64,000 nt of DNA from an uncultured Eubacteriales bacterium (GCA_902776285.1 CACYPK010000002.1:1-64000), one strand, 5' to 3'; positions 41,060-49,580 are shown, counted from the first letter of the stretch. Notes: generated by a model not told the origin, from the sequence alone. Program-made: numbers and translations.

Positions 41060-41356
41060 ATGATCACGGATAAAGACAGAAAAAACATGAGCCAGTTCTA
41101 CAAAGCCATACTGGCGCTCAGGGACGAAGAGGAATGCCGTAAGTTCTTTGATGATGTTGCGACCATCAAAGAAGTACTGGAACTGTCCGCGAGACTTGAA
41201 GTCGCGCGCATGCTGGATGGCGGCGCCGTATTCAGTGAGATAAGCAAGCAGACCGGAGCGAGCTCTGCTACTATAAGCCGCGTCAACAAATGCCTGATTT
41301 ACGGAGACGGCGGTTACAAAACCGTCCTTGACCGCATAGCGGACAAAGAAGAATAA
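41060..41356 (+). CDS. YerC/YecD-family TrpR-related regulator
   Basis: A 98-residue helical DNA-binding protein of the TrpR superfamily (YerC/YecD type). The helix-turn-helix is visible in MLDGGAVFSEISKQTGASSATISRVNKCLIYG, residues about 54-85. YerC-type proteins lack the tryptophan pocket of TrpR and their ligands are unknown. I start at the ATG at 41060 after GGAAAGGCGG. The gene is monocistronic, ended by the hairpin at 41363. Its target is probably its own promoter palindrome and sites outside the window. Confidence 0.88.
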   Translation: MITDKDRKNMSQFYKAILALRDEEECRKFFDDVATIKEVLELSARLEVARMLDGGAVFSEISKQTGASSATISRVNKCLIYGDGGYKTVLDRIADKEE

Positions 41357-41362
41357 TGAAAA

Positions 41363-41384
41363 GCCCGGGGAGATATCCCCGGGC
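41363..41384. terminator. Terminator hairpin between the TrpR-like gene and nadE
   Basis: GCCCGGGGA pairs with TCCCCGGGC over nine base pairs, loop GATA. The minus-strand reading is followed by TTTTCATT, so it serves nadE best; the plus strand has only ATATTAGT. Confidence 0.7.
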
Positions 41385-41415
41385 ATATTAGTGTTAAGCC
41401 TGTATTGGCACCGTC

Positions 41416-42174
41416 TTATTCGTCGGCTTTCACCTCTACTCCGTCATATTTGAAGCAGTCCATGAACCTCAGTTTAAAGAGGTTCTTTTTATGCAGACTG
41501 TCGATGCGCTCCTTTGTAGCAGGATCGTCTATCTCGCCCGTGCGGATGTATCTGTCGAGAACTTCATAAGTGAAGCCGAGCTTGTCCTCGTCGGTCATTC
41601 CAGAAAGCCCGTCTGTCGGGACTTTCTCGATAAGCTCGGATGGGAGCCCCAGGACCCTGCCCATCGCTCTTATCTCAGCGGTCGTGAAGCAGGACATGGC
41701 GCTGAAGTCACCTACGGAATCGCCGTACCTTGTAGAATAGCCGACCCAGTCCTCGGACAGGTTGCAGGTGTTCACAACTCTGCCGTTATGGCTCTGGCCG
41801 ACAGCGTAGAGCGTCGACATGCGAAGACGCGGAGGAAGATTGATGATCGAGTCCTTTCCGACTTCGATGCCGGCCAGCTCCATCTGCTCGATGATAGCAT
41901 CGAACGCAGCTTGGATGTTGATGATGTAGTGCTTTATACCAAGGTGGTTGACCAGCAGCTTGGCCATGTCTATGTCGGACTGTTCTCCGTTTGGCATGAG
42001 CACTCCGATCACTCTGTCATTGCCCAGCGCCTTGCAGCAAAGAGCAGCGGCTATAGAACTGTCCTTGCCTCCGCTGATGCCTACTATCGCATTGCATCCC
42101 GGCCCGTTCCTTTCGAACCAGTCCCTTATCCATTCAACTGTTGCCTGTGTCGCTTTTTCGGCATCAAATCCCAT
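41416..42174 (-). CDS. nadE: NAD+ synthetase, ammonia-dependent
   Basis: A 252-residue N-type ATP pyrophosphatase that amidates nicotinic acid adenine dinucleotide to NAD+. The P-loop SGGKDSSIAA is near residue 34. The NaAD/ATP-binding region shows VNTCNLSEDWVGYSTRYGDSVGDF (near 135) and the C-terminal KVPTDGLSGMTDEDKLGF. It has no glutaminase domain, so it uses free ammonia. A GGAGG site precedes the ATG. The leader carries a strong hairpin at its 5' end (42229-42248). Confidence 0.95.
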   Translation of the reverse strand: MGFDAEKATQATVEWIRDWFERNGPGCNAIVGISGGKDSSIAAALCCKALGNDRVIGVLMPNGEQSDIDMAKLLVNHLGIKHYIINIQAAFDAIIEQMELAGIEVGKDSIINLPPRLRMSTLYAVGQSHNGRVVNTCNLSEDWVGYSTRYGDSVGDFSAMSCFTTAEIRAMGRVLGLPSELIEKVPTDGLSGMTDEDKLGFTYEVLDRYIRTGEIDDPATKERIDSLHKKNLFKLRFMDCFKYDGVEVKADE

Positions 42175-42228
42175 AGCAGCCTCCGTTCGTTTACCGGTAA
42201 TAACATTGTGAGAGATCCTTCATTTCTC

Positions 42229-42270
42229 ATCGCGGGATCGCCCGCGATTCTTCACTCGCTGATTATATCA
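42229..42270 (-). promoter_or_regulatory. nadE promoter and 5'-end hairpin
   Basis: On the minus strand TGaTATAAT (42262-42270) is a consensus extended -10. The transcript would start near 42255 and within a few bases form the hairpin ATCGCGGG/CCCGCGAT (42229-42248, loop of four), which may protect the mRNA 5' end. Confidence 0.55.
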
Positions 42271-42293
42271 TACAGCGGGGCTGTGGTATAATG

Positions 42294-42335
42294 ATTTAAG
42301 TATAATCACCGGCGGCAGTATGACTCTGCGCCGGT
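42294..42335 (+). promoter_or_regulatory. yhaM promoter and 5'-end hairpin
   Basis: TGgTATAAT (42294-42302) is an extended -10. The start near 42308 coincides with the hairpin ACCGGC-GCAG / CTGC-GCCGGT (42308-42335, one bulged G). The nadE promoter is divergent and only 24 bases away, and both leaders start with a hairpin. Confidence 0.55.
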
Positions 42336-42350
42336 CAAAAGGAGAAATAG

Positions 42351-43316
42351 ATGAAACCGTATTACATCAAAGATCTTAAACCTGACGAAGGACATCGCAT
42401 AGAAGACAGATATCTGGTCAAGAGCGTCGACATAAGGGACGGCAACAACGGCAAGAGACACCTGTACATGTCGCTCGCGGACGCGACAGGCGATATCCAG
42501 TCCGTAAAGTGGAATCTCACCGCAGATGAAGCTGAGAGATTCTCAAAGATAGAAGCCGGGATGGTAATAAGCGTCACCGGAAGATGCCGCGATTACAAGG
42601 GACAGAATCAGCTCATACTTGACTCCATCAAGGGCAGGGCGCAGGCAGGCTCTTACGAGAGGGCAGACCTGTTCAAGGCAGCTCCTGAGGATCCTCAGGC
42701 CATGTACGACTACATAGTCGGCCGCATCAATGCGTTCGAAGACAAAGATTTAAAGAACCTCTGCCTCAGTTTCTATGAGGAAGAAAAGGGACGCATCATG
42801 TACTGGCCGGCAGCCATGAGCAATCACCACGCGGAATACGCAGGCCTGCTCTGGCACGTCAAGAGAATGATGATGATGGGCGAACACGCCTGCGAAGTCT
42901 ACCCGTTTCTTAACAAGGATCTGCTTCTGGCGGGAGTCGCTCTTCACGACATACAGAAGCTTGATGAACTCGATTCCGATGAGAACGGTGTGGTTTCCGA
43001 GTACACGCTTGAGGGCAAGATGCTTGGACACCTTGTCATGGGAGTAGAGATCATAGGCGAGCGCTGCATGGAACTGGGCATCGATGAAGAAAAGTGCCTG
43101 CTTATGCAGCACATGGCGCTCACTCACCACTACGAGCCTGAGTTCGGCAGCCCTAAAAAGCCGCTGTTCCCTGAAGCCGAGATGCTCCATTACCTTGACA
43201 TGACGGACGCCAAGATGTTCGACATGGAGGACGCTCTCAGCAATGTGGAGCCGGGCGGATTCAGCGATAGGGTGTTCACGCTCGACAACAGGAAACTTTA
43301 CAAAAGAACATTCTGA
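42351..43316 (+). CDS. yhaM: YhaM-like 3'-5' exoribonuclease (OB fold plus HD domain)
   Basis: A 321-residue protein with an N-terminal OB fold (residues about 15-95, RHLYMSLADATGDIQSVKWN) and a C-terminal HD hydrolase domain. HHAEYAGLLWHVKRM is near residue 160, HDIQKLDEL supplies the HD pair near 200, and LTHHYEPEFGSP lies near 263. B. subtilis YhaM is a Mn-dependent 3'-5' exoribonuclease with this architecture. A strong AAGGAG site precedes the ATG. recD2 starts three bases after the stop, so the two nucleic-acid enzymes are co-expressed. Confidence 0.88.
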   Translation: MKPYYIKDLKPDEGHRIEDRYLVKSVDIRDGNNGKRHLYMSLADATGDIQSVKWNLTADEAERFSKIEAGMVISVTGRCRDYKGQNQLILDSIKGRAQAGSYERADLFKAAPEDPQAMYDYIVGRINAFEDKDLKNLCLSFYEEEKGRIMYWPAAMSNHHAEYAGLLWHVKRMMMMGEHACEVYPFLNKDLLLAGVALHDIQKLDELDSDENGVVSEYTLEGKMLGHLVMGVEIIGERCMELGIDEEKCLLMQHMALTHHYEPEFGSPKKPLFPEAEMLHYLDMTDAKMFDMEDALSNVEPGGFSDRVFTLDNRKLYKRTF

Positions 43317-43319
43317 TAA

Positions 43320-45554
43320 ATGCAGCAGGAAGGCAAGCTCGGAAAGATAATATTCAACAATCCCGAGAACGGCTATACCGTAGCGGTCTTCGACACAGAA
43401 GAAGGCTCATTCCGTATAGCCGGTTCTTTTGCTGACCCTAAAACAGGGGCCGCGTACAGGCTTGAGGGCAGGTTCACGGTGCATCCTAAGTACGGTGAAC
43501 AGTTCAGCGTCGCAAGTTACGAAGAAGTCATGCCTGAAGGCGCAGACGCGATACTTGAATTCCTTTCGGCGGGCAACATAAGAGGCATCGGCCCCGCTAC
43601 GGCGAGAGCGATAGTCGATGTGTTCGGTGACGAGACTCTCACGGTCATAGAGGAAGCTCCTGAAAAACTGCTTAGCGTCAGCGGCATAGGTGCCAAGACG
43701 CTCGCCAGGATAACGGAGTCCTTTGGCGAGTCAAGGGAGTTCGCCAACACGGCCATAGAGCTCCGCGAACTGGGCATAGAGATGAGCGAGGCCGTACGCG
43801 TCTACAAGATATACGGCAAGGACTCGGTGCGCATCATAAAGGAGAACCCGTATACTCTTTCGGAGGACATACGCGGCATCAATTTCAACAAGGCGGACAG
43901 CATAGCGGCCAGGCTTGGGGTAGAACCGGACAGCAGTGTCAGAATAGAGAGCGGCATAAGGTACATGCTCAAGGCCTGGGCGGCGAGCGGGAGCACGCTG
44001 GTCCCCGAGAAGCTTCTTATAGAAAGGACGGCCGGATTCCTCGATGTCATGATGGATAATGTCCGCGACTCGCTCAAGGACATGGTCTTTGCCGGAGAAC
44101 TTGAAGAGGACACCGTTGAAGATACCGCTGTCATCTATCTGTACGGCTATTATCATGCCGAGCAGAGAGTGGCCCACGCGCTGATGAAGATCAGGGACGC
44201 CTCGGCTAAACCCGTTCCGCTTGTGGCCGGGACCGTATCGGGTCACAGTTTTGATGAGGCGCTTCAGACTTTTGGCGGAGAGGTAGAGCTTTCACGCGAA
44301 CAAAAGACTGCCATCGCGGCCTGCCTGGGCAACAACGTTACTATAATCACCGGCGGACCGGGTACCGGAAAGACAACGATAATCAATACGCTCGTGAAGA
44401 TGTTCGACTTCGCGGGCTTCGAGACCGCGCTCGCGGCTCCGACAGGGAGAGCGGCAAAGCGCATGGAAGAAGCGTCCGGCAAGCCGGCCATGACGATACA
44501 CCGCCTGCTCGAATTCGTGTGGTCTGATGAAGAGGACACCCTCAACTTCGGCCGTAACGAGGAGAATCCGCTTGAACAGGATGTGATAATAATAGACGAG
44601 GCGTCGATGATAGACCTGATGCTGATGGACGGGCTGCTGAGTGCCGTTAAGGAAGGCACCCGCCTCATCTTTACGGGCGACGCCGATCAGCTTCCGTCGG
44701 TCGGCGCGGGCAATGTCCTGCGCGACATGATAGCCAGCGAATGCATCCCTACCATCCGGCTGAAGGAGATCTTCCGCCAGGCCGAGGGAAGCGGCATCGT
44801 CGCAAACTCGCATCTTATAAACGGCGGCGAGTACCCTGAGCAGCAGGGCGGCGATGACTTCTACATAATAAGCAAGAACAACGAGAACAGCATAAGTGAG
44901 ACCATCAAGGAACTCATAGGCGGCCGTATAGAGGCGGGTTTTGACTTTGTGCGTTCAGCCGATGACATCCAGGTGCTGACGCCGACAAAGCGCGGGATAC
45001 TCGGGGCGCCGAGCCTCAATTCCGTGCTGCAGGATGTGATCAATCCGGCGGACGAGTCGAAGGCCGAACTAAGGTACGGCAGCGTGACATTCCGCGAGGG
45101 CGACAAGGTGATGCAGCTCAAAAACAATTACGGAGCTGAATGGCGCTCCGAGCACTTCACGACTGAAGGCGAAGGCGTGTTCAACGGCGACATGGGCATC
45201 ATCGAATCTATAGATGTTGAGGACAAGACCATGACAGTCAGGATGGACGACCGCCTGATAGATTATTGCGGCGACATGCTCGAGGAGATCGACCTGGCCT
45301 ACGCTGTTACAGTGCATAAGAGCCAGGGATCGGAGTTCCCCGCGGTCATCATCCCGGTGCTCAACTTCCCGCCTATGCTCATGACGAGGAACCTGCTGTA
45401 CACTGCGGTCACAAGGGGGAAAAAGCTGGTCATCATAGTCGGAGATCCGGGCAGGGTGCGTTCTATGATCGACAACAACCGCGCGGACGGGAGGTACACC
45501 GGGCTGAAGGCACGGCTGCTGTCGCTCGATTCAGACCCGTTCGGAAGGTTTTGA
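43320..45554 (+). CDS. recD2: ATP-dependent 5'-3' DNA helicase RecD2
   Basis: A 744-residue SF1B helicase without RecBC partners. The N-terminal region holds the OB-like and helix-hairpin-helix segments (GIGPATARAIVDVFG and GIGAKTLARITESFG, near 95 and 122). The helicase core follows with Walker A ITGGPGTGKTTIIN (near 343), DEXX IIIDEASMID (near 425), and the C-terminal motif VTVHKSQGSEFPAVI near 660. It has no Shine-Dalgarno sequence but begins three bases after yhaM, suggesting coupling. RecD2 acts in mismatch and recombination repair. Confidence 0.94.
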   Translation: MQQEGKLGKIIFNNPENGYTVAVFDTEEGSFRIAGSFADPKTGAAYRLEGRFTVHPKYGEQFSVASYEEVMPEGADAILEFLSAGNIRGIGPATARAIVDVFGDETLTVIEEAPEKLLSVSGIGAKTLARITESFGESREFANTAIELRELGIEMSEAVRVYKIYGKDSVRIIKENPYTLSEDIRGINFNKADSIAARLGVEPDSSVRIESGIRYMLKAWAASGSTLVPEKLLIERTAGFLDVMMDNVRDSLKDMVFAGELEEDTVEDTAVIYLYGYYHAEQRVAHALMKIRDASAKPVPLVAGTVSGHSFDEALQTFGGEVELSREQKTAIAACLGNNVTIITGGPGTGKTTIINTLVKMFDFAGFETALAAPTGRAAKRMEEASGKPAMTIHRLLEFVWSDEEDTLNFGRNEENPLEQDVIIIDEASMIDLMLMDGLLSAVKEGTRLIFTGDADQLPSVGAGNVLRDMIASECIPTIRLKEIFRQAEGSGIVANSHLINGGEYPEQQGGDDFYIISKNNENSISETIKELIGGRIEAGFDFVRSADDIQVLTPTKRGILGAPSLNSVLQDVINPADESKAELRYGSVTFREGDKVMQLKNNYGAEWRSEHFTTEGEGVFNGDMGIIESIDVEDKTMTVRMDDRLIDYCGDMLEEIDLAYAVTVHKSQGSEFPAVIIPVLNFPPMLMTRNLLYTAVTRGKKLVIIVGDPGRVRSMIDNNRADGRYTGLKARLLSLDSDPFGRF

Positions 45555-45556
45555 TA

Positions 45557-46342
45557 ATGAACAGTTCATGGATACTGAAATTCGGAAATGAAGTTTTAGA
45601 CCTGGTGTATCCGCCGGGTCTTTATTGTATAAGCTGCGGAAAGATCACCGATGACAGCCGCACTTACAGGCTTTGTAATGACTGCATGCAGGGGATGAAC
45701 TGGATCACGGACAGACGCTGCGCGAAGTGCGGAAGACCGCTGTCTCAGAACGATCCGGGAGAGATGTGTTTCAGATGTTCGGTAAGGGAGGCTTCCGAAA
45801 GTCCTCAGTCGTTCGACAAAGGCCATGCCTGCGCGGGCTACGGAGCCGTAGAGCAGGCGGTCATTTTCGCTCTCAAATACGGCAGCCGCCCTGACATCGG
45901 CGATACGCTGGGGGAGGTGCTGTACGACCGCATGGCGTCCGAATACGGAGCCGGCGGCCTTGCGCGCATGTATGATATCGTGATGCCCGTTCCTACACAC
46001 AGAGAGAAGAAAGCCAAAAGGGGCTACAACCACGCCGATCTGATGGCAAAAGGTTTCTCGAAGCGCGCGGGGCTCCGTTATGATCCCGACGCGATAATAA
46101 GACTGCGCGCGACCGTTCCGATGAAAGGACTAGGCCCGGAGGAGCGCATGGCAAACATACACGGAGCCTTTGATATACGGGCACGGAAGCTCCCGCTGAT
46201 AGAAGGCTCCCGCATCCTTCTGATAGATGACATCTTCACCACAGGAGCCACCATCGATGAGATCTCGCGTATATTAAAAGACGCGGGAGCGTCCCGCGTC
46301 GATTTCCTCGCCTTCGCCGCAGCCGGCGATATGGTCAATTAA
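45557..46342 (+). CDS. comF: ComF-family phosphoribosyltransferase-like protein
   Basis: A 261-residue ComF/GntX-family protein. Four CxxC-type cysteine pairs at the N-terminus (CISCGK, CNDC, CAKCGR, CFRC) form a zinc ribbon, followed by a PRT-like domain with ILLIDDIFTTGATIDE near residue 220 and the KRGYNHADLMAKGFSKR segment. In naturally transformable bacteria ComF helps bring single-stranded DNA into the cell; in others its job is unknown. It overlaps recD2 closely (ATG three bases after the stop) and overlaps rsuA by four bases at its 3' end. Confidence 0.9.
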   Translation: MNSSWILKFGNEVLDLVYPPGLYCISCGKITDDSRTYRLCNDCMQGMNWITDRRCAKCGRPLSQNDPGEMCFRCSVREASESPQSFDKGHACAGYGAVEQAVIFALKYGSRPDIGDTLGEVLYDRMASEYGAGGLARMYDIVMPVPTHREKKAKRGYNHADLMAKGFSKRAGLRYDPDAIIRLRATVPMKGLGPEERMANIHGAFDIRARKLPLIEGSRILLIDDIFTTGATIDEISRILKDAGASRVDFLAFAAAGDMVN

Positions 46343-47049
46343 ATCCCAAGAGTTTCCAGTTCTTCCGGTGTCAGACGGCGGCTTTCTCCCGGCTCCAGAT
46401 CCGGATCGAGTGTCAAAGGGCCCATCGACAGCCTCTTCAGATAGGTGACCTCGGCACCGACCGCGTCGAACATGCGCTTCACCTGATGGAACTTGCCTTC
46501 ACGGATGGTGATCTCGGCTTCGGACGAATATTCCTCTTCGAAAACTGATAGAATCTTAAGATCCGCGGGCATGCATTCGAGACCGTCGGACAGGACGAGA
46601 CCCTGTCTGAACAACTCGACATCCGACTCATTGAGCATGCCCGTCACTTCAGCATAATAGACCTTATCTACATGATGTTTCGGCGACAGAAGACGGTGCG
46701 AAAGAGCGCCGTCATTTGTTATGAGAAGAAGCCCTTCGGTGTCCCGGTCGAGACGCCCGACGGGGAACAGATTCCTGCGCTTTGGCTCGGGTATGAGGTC
46801 GATCACGGTCTCTTCTCTGTCATCCTCGCTCGCGCTGATGATGCCCGCCGGCTTGTTGAGCATGTAGTAGACGAATTCCTCGTAAACGATCTCATGACCC
46901 TTGAACACCACGCGCGAAGAGACACCGACACTGTGACCGGGGTCCTTGATGACCTCGCCGTCGACGCTCACACCGCCTTTACGGATGTCTTTTTTCAGTT
47001 CGCTTCTTGTTCCGACGCCCATGTCGGACAGGTATTTATCCAGTCTCAT
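46339..47049 (-). CDS. rsuA: 16S rRNA pseudouridine synthase (RsuA/RluB family)
   Basis: A 236-residue pseudouridine synthase with an N-terminal S4 RNA-binding domain (MRLDKYLSDMGVGTRSELKKDIRKG) and a catalytic domain with the aspartate motif PVGRLDRDTEGLLLITNDG near residue 100. The C-terminal REGKFHQVKRMFDAVGAEV is typical of the RsuA group, which modifies 16S U516. There is no ribosome-binding site, and an extended -10 ends six bases before the ATG, so it is probably leaderless. It converges on comF with a four-base overlap. Confidence 0.92.
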   Translation of the reverse strand: MRLDKYLSDMGVGTRSELKKDIRKGGVSVDGEVIKDPGHSVGVSSRVVFKGHEIVYEEFVYYMLNKPAGIISASEDDREETVIDLIPEPKRRNLFPVGRLDRDTEGLLLITNDGALSHRLLSPKHHVDKVYYAEVTGMLNESDVELFRQGLVLSDGLECMPADLKILSVFEEEYSSEAEITIREGKFHQVKRMFDAVGAEVTYLKRLSMGPLTLDPDLEPGESRRLTPEELETLGI

Positions 47050-47055
47050 GCTCAG

Positions 47056-47064
47056 ATTGTATCA
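47056..47064 (-). promoter_or_regulatory. Extended -10 promoter for leaderless rsuA mRNA
   Basis: On the minus strand TGaTACAAT, then CTGAGC, then the ATG. The hexamer-to-ATG distance is six bases, the same as at 4031 and 40905. Confidence 0.55.
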
Positions 47065-47181
47065 CATCGCCCGCGGCGCGTTGAGGGAGACGTCATAATT
47101 TGGTATATTAGGCATTGATATATACATGTTTACAAGAAGTGTGTGCCGGCAGAGAAAACCGTTGTCTGTGGTATTGATGTG

Positions 47182-47853
47182 ATGAAAAAGGGATTGTTGA
47201 AACAAGCGATCATAAAATATGTATCGGGAGTAATACTGATAGGGATATTGGTGTTTCTGCCGGCTTGGGACCTGCATTGGAAGAACGGGTGGGCCCTGAT
47301 GGCTGTTCTCTTTGTGCCTATGTTTTTTGCGGGCATAGTCATGTATGCCAAAGCCCCGGATCTTTTAAGAAGCAGGTTGAACGCGAAGGAGACCCAAAGC
47401 GAGCAGAAGGACGTCATTAGATACAGCGGCCTGATGTTCCTTGCGGCGTTTATCATTGCCGGGCTTGATCACCGCTTCGGATGGACAAAGGCGCCGGAAG
47501 CCGTTATGTGGGCCGCCGTTGCTGTGTTCCTTCTGGCGTACTGCATGTTCGGGGAGGTGCTGCGTGAAAATCAGTATCTCTCCAGGACCATAGAAGTGCA
47601 GGAAGATCAAACTGTCATCGACACGGGACTGTACGGGATAGTGAGACATCCGATGTATACCGCGACTGTCTTTCTCTTTCTAAGCATGCCGCTGATACTT
47701 GGCTCGCTGCCGTCGTTCATCATCATGCTGGCATACATCCCGATCATCGCGAAGAGGATCAGGAATGAAGAGACCGTGCTCGGGACAGAGCTTAAAGGCT
47801 ATGCGGAGTACAGGAAAAAAGTGAGATACAGGCTGATCCCGTTTATCTGGTGA
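47182..47853 (+). CDS. Isoprenylcysteine-carboxyl-methyltransferase-like membrane methyltransferase
   Basis: A 223-residue membrane protein of the ICMT/PEMT-like (DUF1295-related) group. The signature is the C-terminal SAM-binding part DTGLYGIVRHPMYTATVFLF (near residue 155), followed by RIRNEETVLGTELKGYAEYRKKVRYRLIPFIW. Five helices precede or surround it. Bacterial members methylate unknown small molecules or lipids. The start is unsure: ATG at 47182 has a poor ribosome-binding site, and an in-frame GTG at 47143 would add 13 residues. It precedes thpR by four bases. Confidence 0.82.
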   Translation: MKKGLLKQAIIKYVSGVILIGILVFLPAWDLHWKNGWALMAVLFVPMFFAGIVMYAKAPDLLRSRLNAKETQSEQKDVIRYSGLMFLAAFIIAGLDHRFGWTKAPEAVMWAAVAVFLLAYCMFGEVLRENQYLSRTIEVQEDQTVIDTGLYGIVRHPMYTATVFLFLSMPLILGSLPSFIIMLAYIPIIAKRIRNEETVLGTELKGYAEYRKKVRYRLIPFIW

Positions 47854-47857
47854 GACC

Positions 47858-48373
47858 ATGAGACTGTTTATCGCGATACAACTGAATGATGAAATGAAAA
47901 ACGCGCTGCAGGGCATGCAGGACTATATGCGCAGCAGAGGCGTGAAGGGCAATTACACTAAGCGGGACAACCTTCATCTGACGCTTGCTTTTATTGGCGA
48001 ATTCGATGATCCGGACGCCGTTCTTGAAGTGATCAAGCGCGCGGGTCTCAGACCATTTGATATCGCTCTTTCAGGAACGGGATCTTTTAAATCGCTGTGG
48101 TGGGCAGGCATGGACGGCGGCATGGCGCTGCAGTCATTCGCGAGAAGGCTCAGGCGCGAGCTCAACAATGCCGGCATCCCTTATGACCGGAAGAAGTTCT
48201 CGCCGCACATAACTCTCATCCGCAGGCCGGAGTGCCGCGGCACGGATACAGAGAAGGAGATCCTCGCCGCGCTCAGCGATACAAAAGATGTCAGAATGAC
48301 AGTGGGCCACGCGTCGCTCATGCGTTCAGACAGAAGCGACCGTGGAATGATTTACACGGAGATAAAGCGTTGA
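47858..48373 (+). CDS. thpR: RNA 2',3'-cyclic phosphodiesterase (ThpR, 2H family)
   Basis: A 171-residue 2H phosphoesterase. Its two catalytic HxTx motifs are HLTLAF near residue 41 and HITLIR near residue 114, each in one lobe of the pseudo-symmetric fold. MRLFIAIQLNDEMKNAL is the common N-terminus. The family opens 2',3'-cyclic phosphates or ligates 2',5'-RNA ends. It follows the methyltransferase by four bases and overlaps the acetyltransferase gene by four bases. Confidence 0.92.
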   Translation: MRLFIAIQLNDEMKNALQGMQDYMRSRGVKGNYTKRDNLHLTLAFIGEFDDPDAVLEVIKRAGLRPFDIALSGTGSFKSLWWAGMDGGMALQSFARRLRRELNNAGIPYDRKKFSPHITLIRRPECRGTDTEKEILAALSDTKDVRMTVGHASLMRSDRSDRGMIYTEIKR

Positions 48374-48837
48374 AGTACAGAGAGCTTAAGCCAAACGAAT
48401 ATGAGCTGCTGAAAGATTTCCTCTATGAGGCGATATTTATCCCTGAGGGGACCGAGACTCCTGACCGCTCGATCATAGAGCTGCCGGAGCTCGCGCTTTA
48501 TTATGAGGATTTCGGAAGCGGTCCTGCAGACTACTGCATGGCAGCAGACGATGAAGGGCATGTCGTCGGCGCGATCTGGTCGCGGATAATGAACGACTAC
48601 GGCCATGTCGATGATGAAACGCCGTCTCTTGCAATGTCCGTGCTGAAGGAATACAGGAATAAAGGCATTGGCACACAGCTGCTGGGGGAGATGCTCCTTC
48701 TCCTGAAAGAAAAGGGGTATAAGAGGGTGTCTCTTTCTGTTCAGAAAGCCAACTATGCTGTCAGAATGTATAAAAAAGCCGGGTTCGTCATTGCCGGTGA
48801 AAACGACGAGGAGTTAATTATGACGAACGAATTGTGA
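48370..48837 (+). CDS. GNAT-family N-acetyltransferase
   Basis: A 155-residue GNAT protein starting with TTG at 48370, which overlaps the thpR stop (TTGA) and follows GGAG by eight bases; a longer frame reaching into thpR is not credible. The acetyl-CoA loop is LKEYRNKGIGTQLLGEMLLLL near residue 95, followed by VSLSVQKANYAVRMYKKAGF. The start, KYRELKPNEYELLKDFLYEAIF, is common in small clostridial acetyltransferases. Substrate unknown. Confidence 0.88.
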   Translation: MKYRELKPNEYELLKDFLYEAIFIPEGTETPDRSIIELPELALYYEDFGSGPADYCMAADDEGHVVGAIWSRIMNDYGHVDDETPSLAMSVLKEYRNKGIGTQLLGEMLLLLKEKGYKRVSLSVQKANYAVRMYKKAGFVIAGENDEELIMTNEL

Positions 48838-48883
48838 AAGAAGGCTGGAACATCGGTCTTTAAAGATATATAATAAATCCATC

Positions 48884-48961
48884 ACCGGGGGAGCTGTTTT
48901 GCTGAGAGGTCCCGAAAGGGATGACCCCTATCACCTGATCCGGATAATGCCGGCGTAGGAA
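48884..48961 (+). promoter_or_regulatory. TPP riboswitch (THI element)
   Basis: All hallmark pieces are present in order: ACCGGGGGAGC, GCTGAGAGG, the P3a-like TCCCGAAAGGGA hairpin, GACCCC, ACCTGATCCGGATAATGCCGGCGTAGGA. It ends right at the ribosome-binding site of thiT (AAGGAG at 48961-48966), so thiamine pyrophosphate probably blocks translation directly. A TATAAT at 48869-48874 is the likely -10, putting the aptamer at the very start of the mRNA. Confidence 0.96.
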
Positions 48962-48974
48962 AGGAGTTTTTTTG

Positions 48975-49580
48975 ATGAACAATAATATTAACACTAACAC
49001 AAGAAGCGGCAACACCAGAATGCTGACAGAAGGCGGCCTTTGCATAGCGCTTTCGATCGCGCTGAGTTTTCTGAAGATACCTATCGGTCTCAGTTTCGGC
49101 GGATTCGGAGGGTCAATAGATCTGGTCATGGTGCCGCTCGTATTTTTTGCGCTTAAGTGGGGACCCGGCTGGGGCTGCACCGCGGGATTCGTATTCGGTA
49201 CGCTAAAGTATTTTCTCGCGAGCGGCTTTGCTATCAGCTGGATCTCGATCATATTCGACTACTCAGTCGCGTACGGAGCGGTCGGCTTAGCGGGTCTGTT
49301 CAGAAACAAGGGCGGAGTGCCGACTGCCGGAAGGAGCGCGCTCGGAGCCCTTACAGGCTGTGTGGCCAGATTCATCATCCACTACATAAGCGGCGTCACG
49401 GTATACGCTCAGTGGATGCCTGAAGAGTTCATGAACATGAAGATGGGCAGCCCGGTGGTATACTCGCTGCTTTACAACGGCACATATATGCTGCCTAACA
49501 CGATACTCTGCGTGGCGGTCATTGTGCTTCTGAACAAACCGCTCAGAAATCTGTATCTTACAAACGCAAGGGTCAAGTAA
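48975..49580 (+). CDS. thiT: Thiamine transporter, ECF S component ThiT
   Basis: A 201-residue membrane protein of the ThiT (YuaJ) family, the substrate-binding subunit of an energy-coupling-factor transporter for thiamine. Family segments include MLTEGGLCIALSIALSFLKIP and GGSIDLVMVPLVFFALKWGPGWG near the thiamine site, and six helices. The shared EcfA/EcfT energising module is not in this window. I start at the ATG at 48975, nine bases after the AAGGAG that ends the TPP riboswitch, rather than at the preceding TTG. Riboswitch and family agree on function. Confidence 0.95.
   Translation: MNNNINTNTRSGNTRMLTEGGLCIALSIALSFLKIPIGLSFGGFGGSIDLVMVPLVFFALKWGPGWGCTAGFVFGTLKYFLASGFAISWISIIFDYSVAYGAVGLAGLFRNKGGVPTAGRSALGALTGCVARFIIHYISGVTVYAQWMPEEFMNMKMGSPVVYSLLYNGTYMLPNTILCVAVIVLLNKPLRNLYLTNARVK

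Noticed and set aside
48232..48369. N-terminal extension of the acetyltransferase into thpR
   Set aside because: The extension overlaps thpR coding sequence in another frame; the TTG at 48370 has a proper ribosome-binding site and gives a normal GNAT length.
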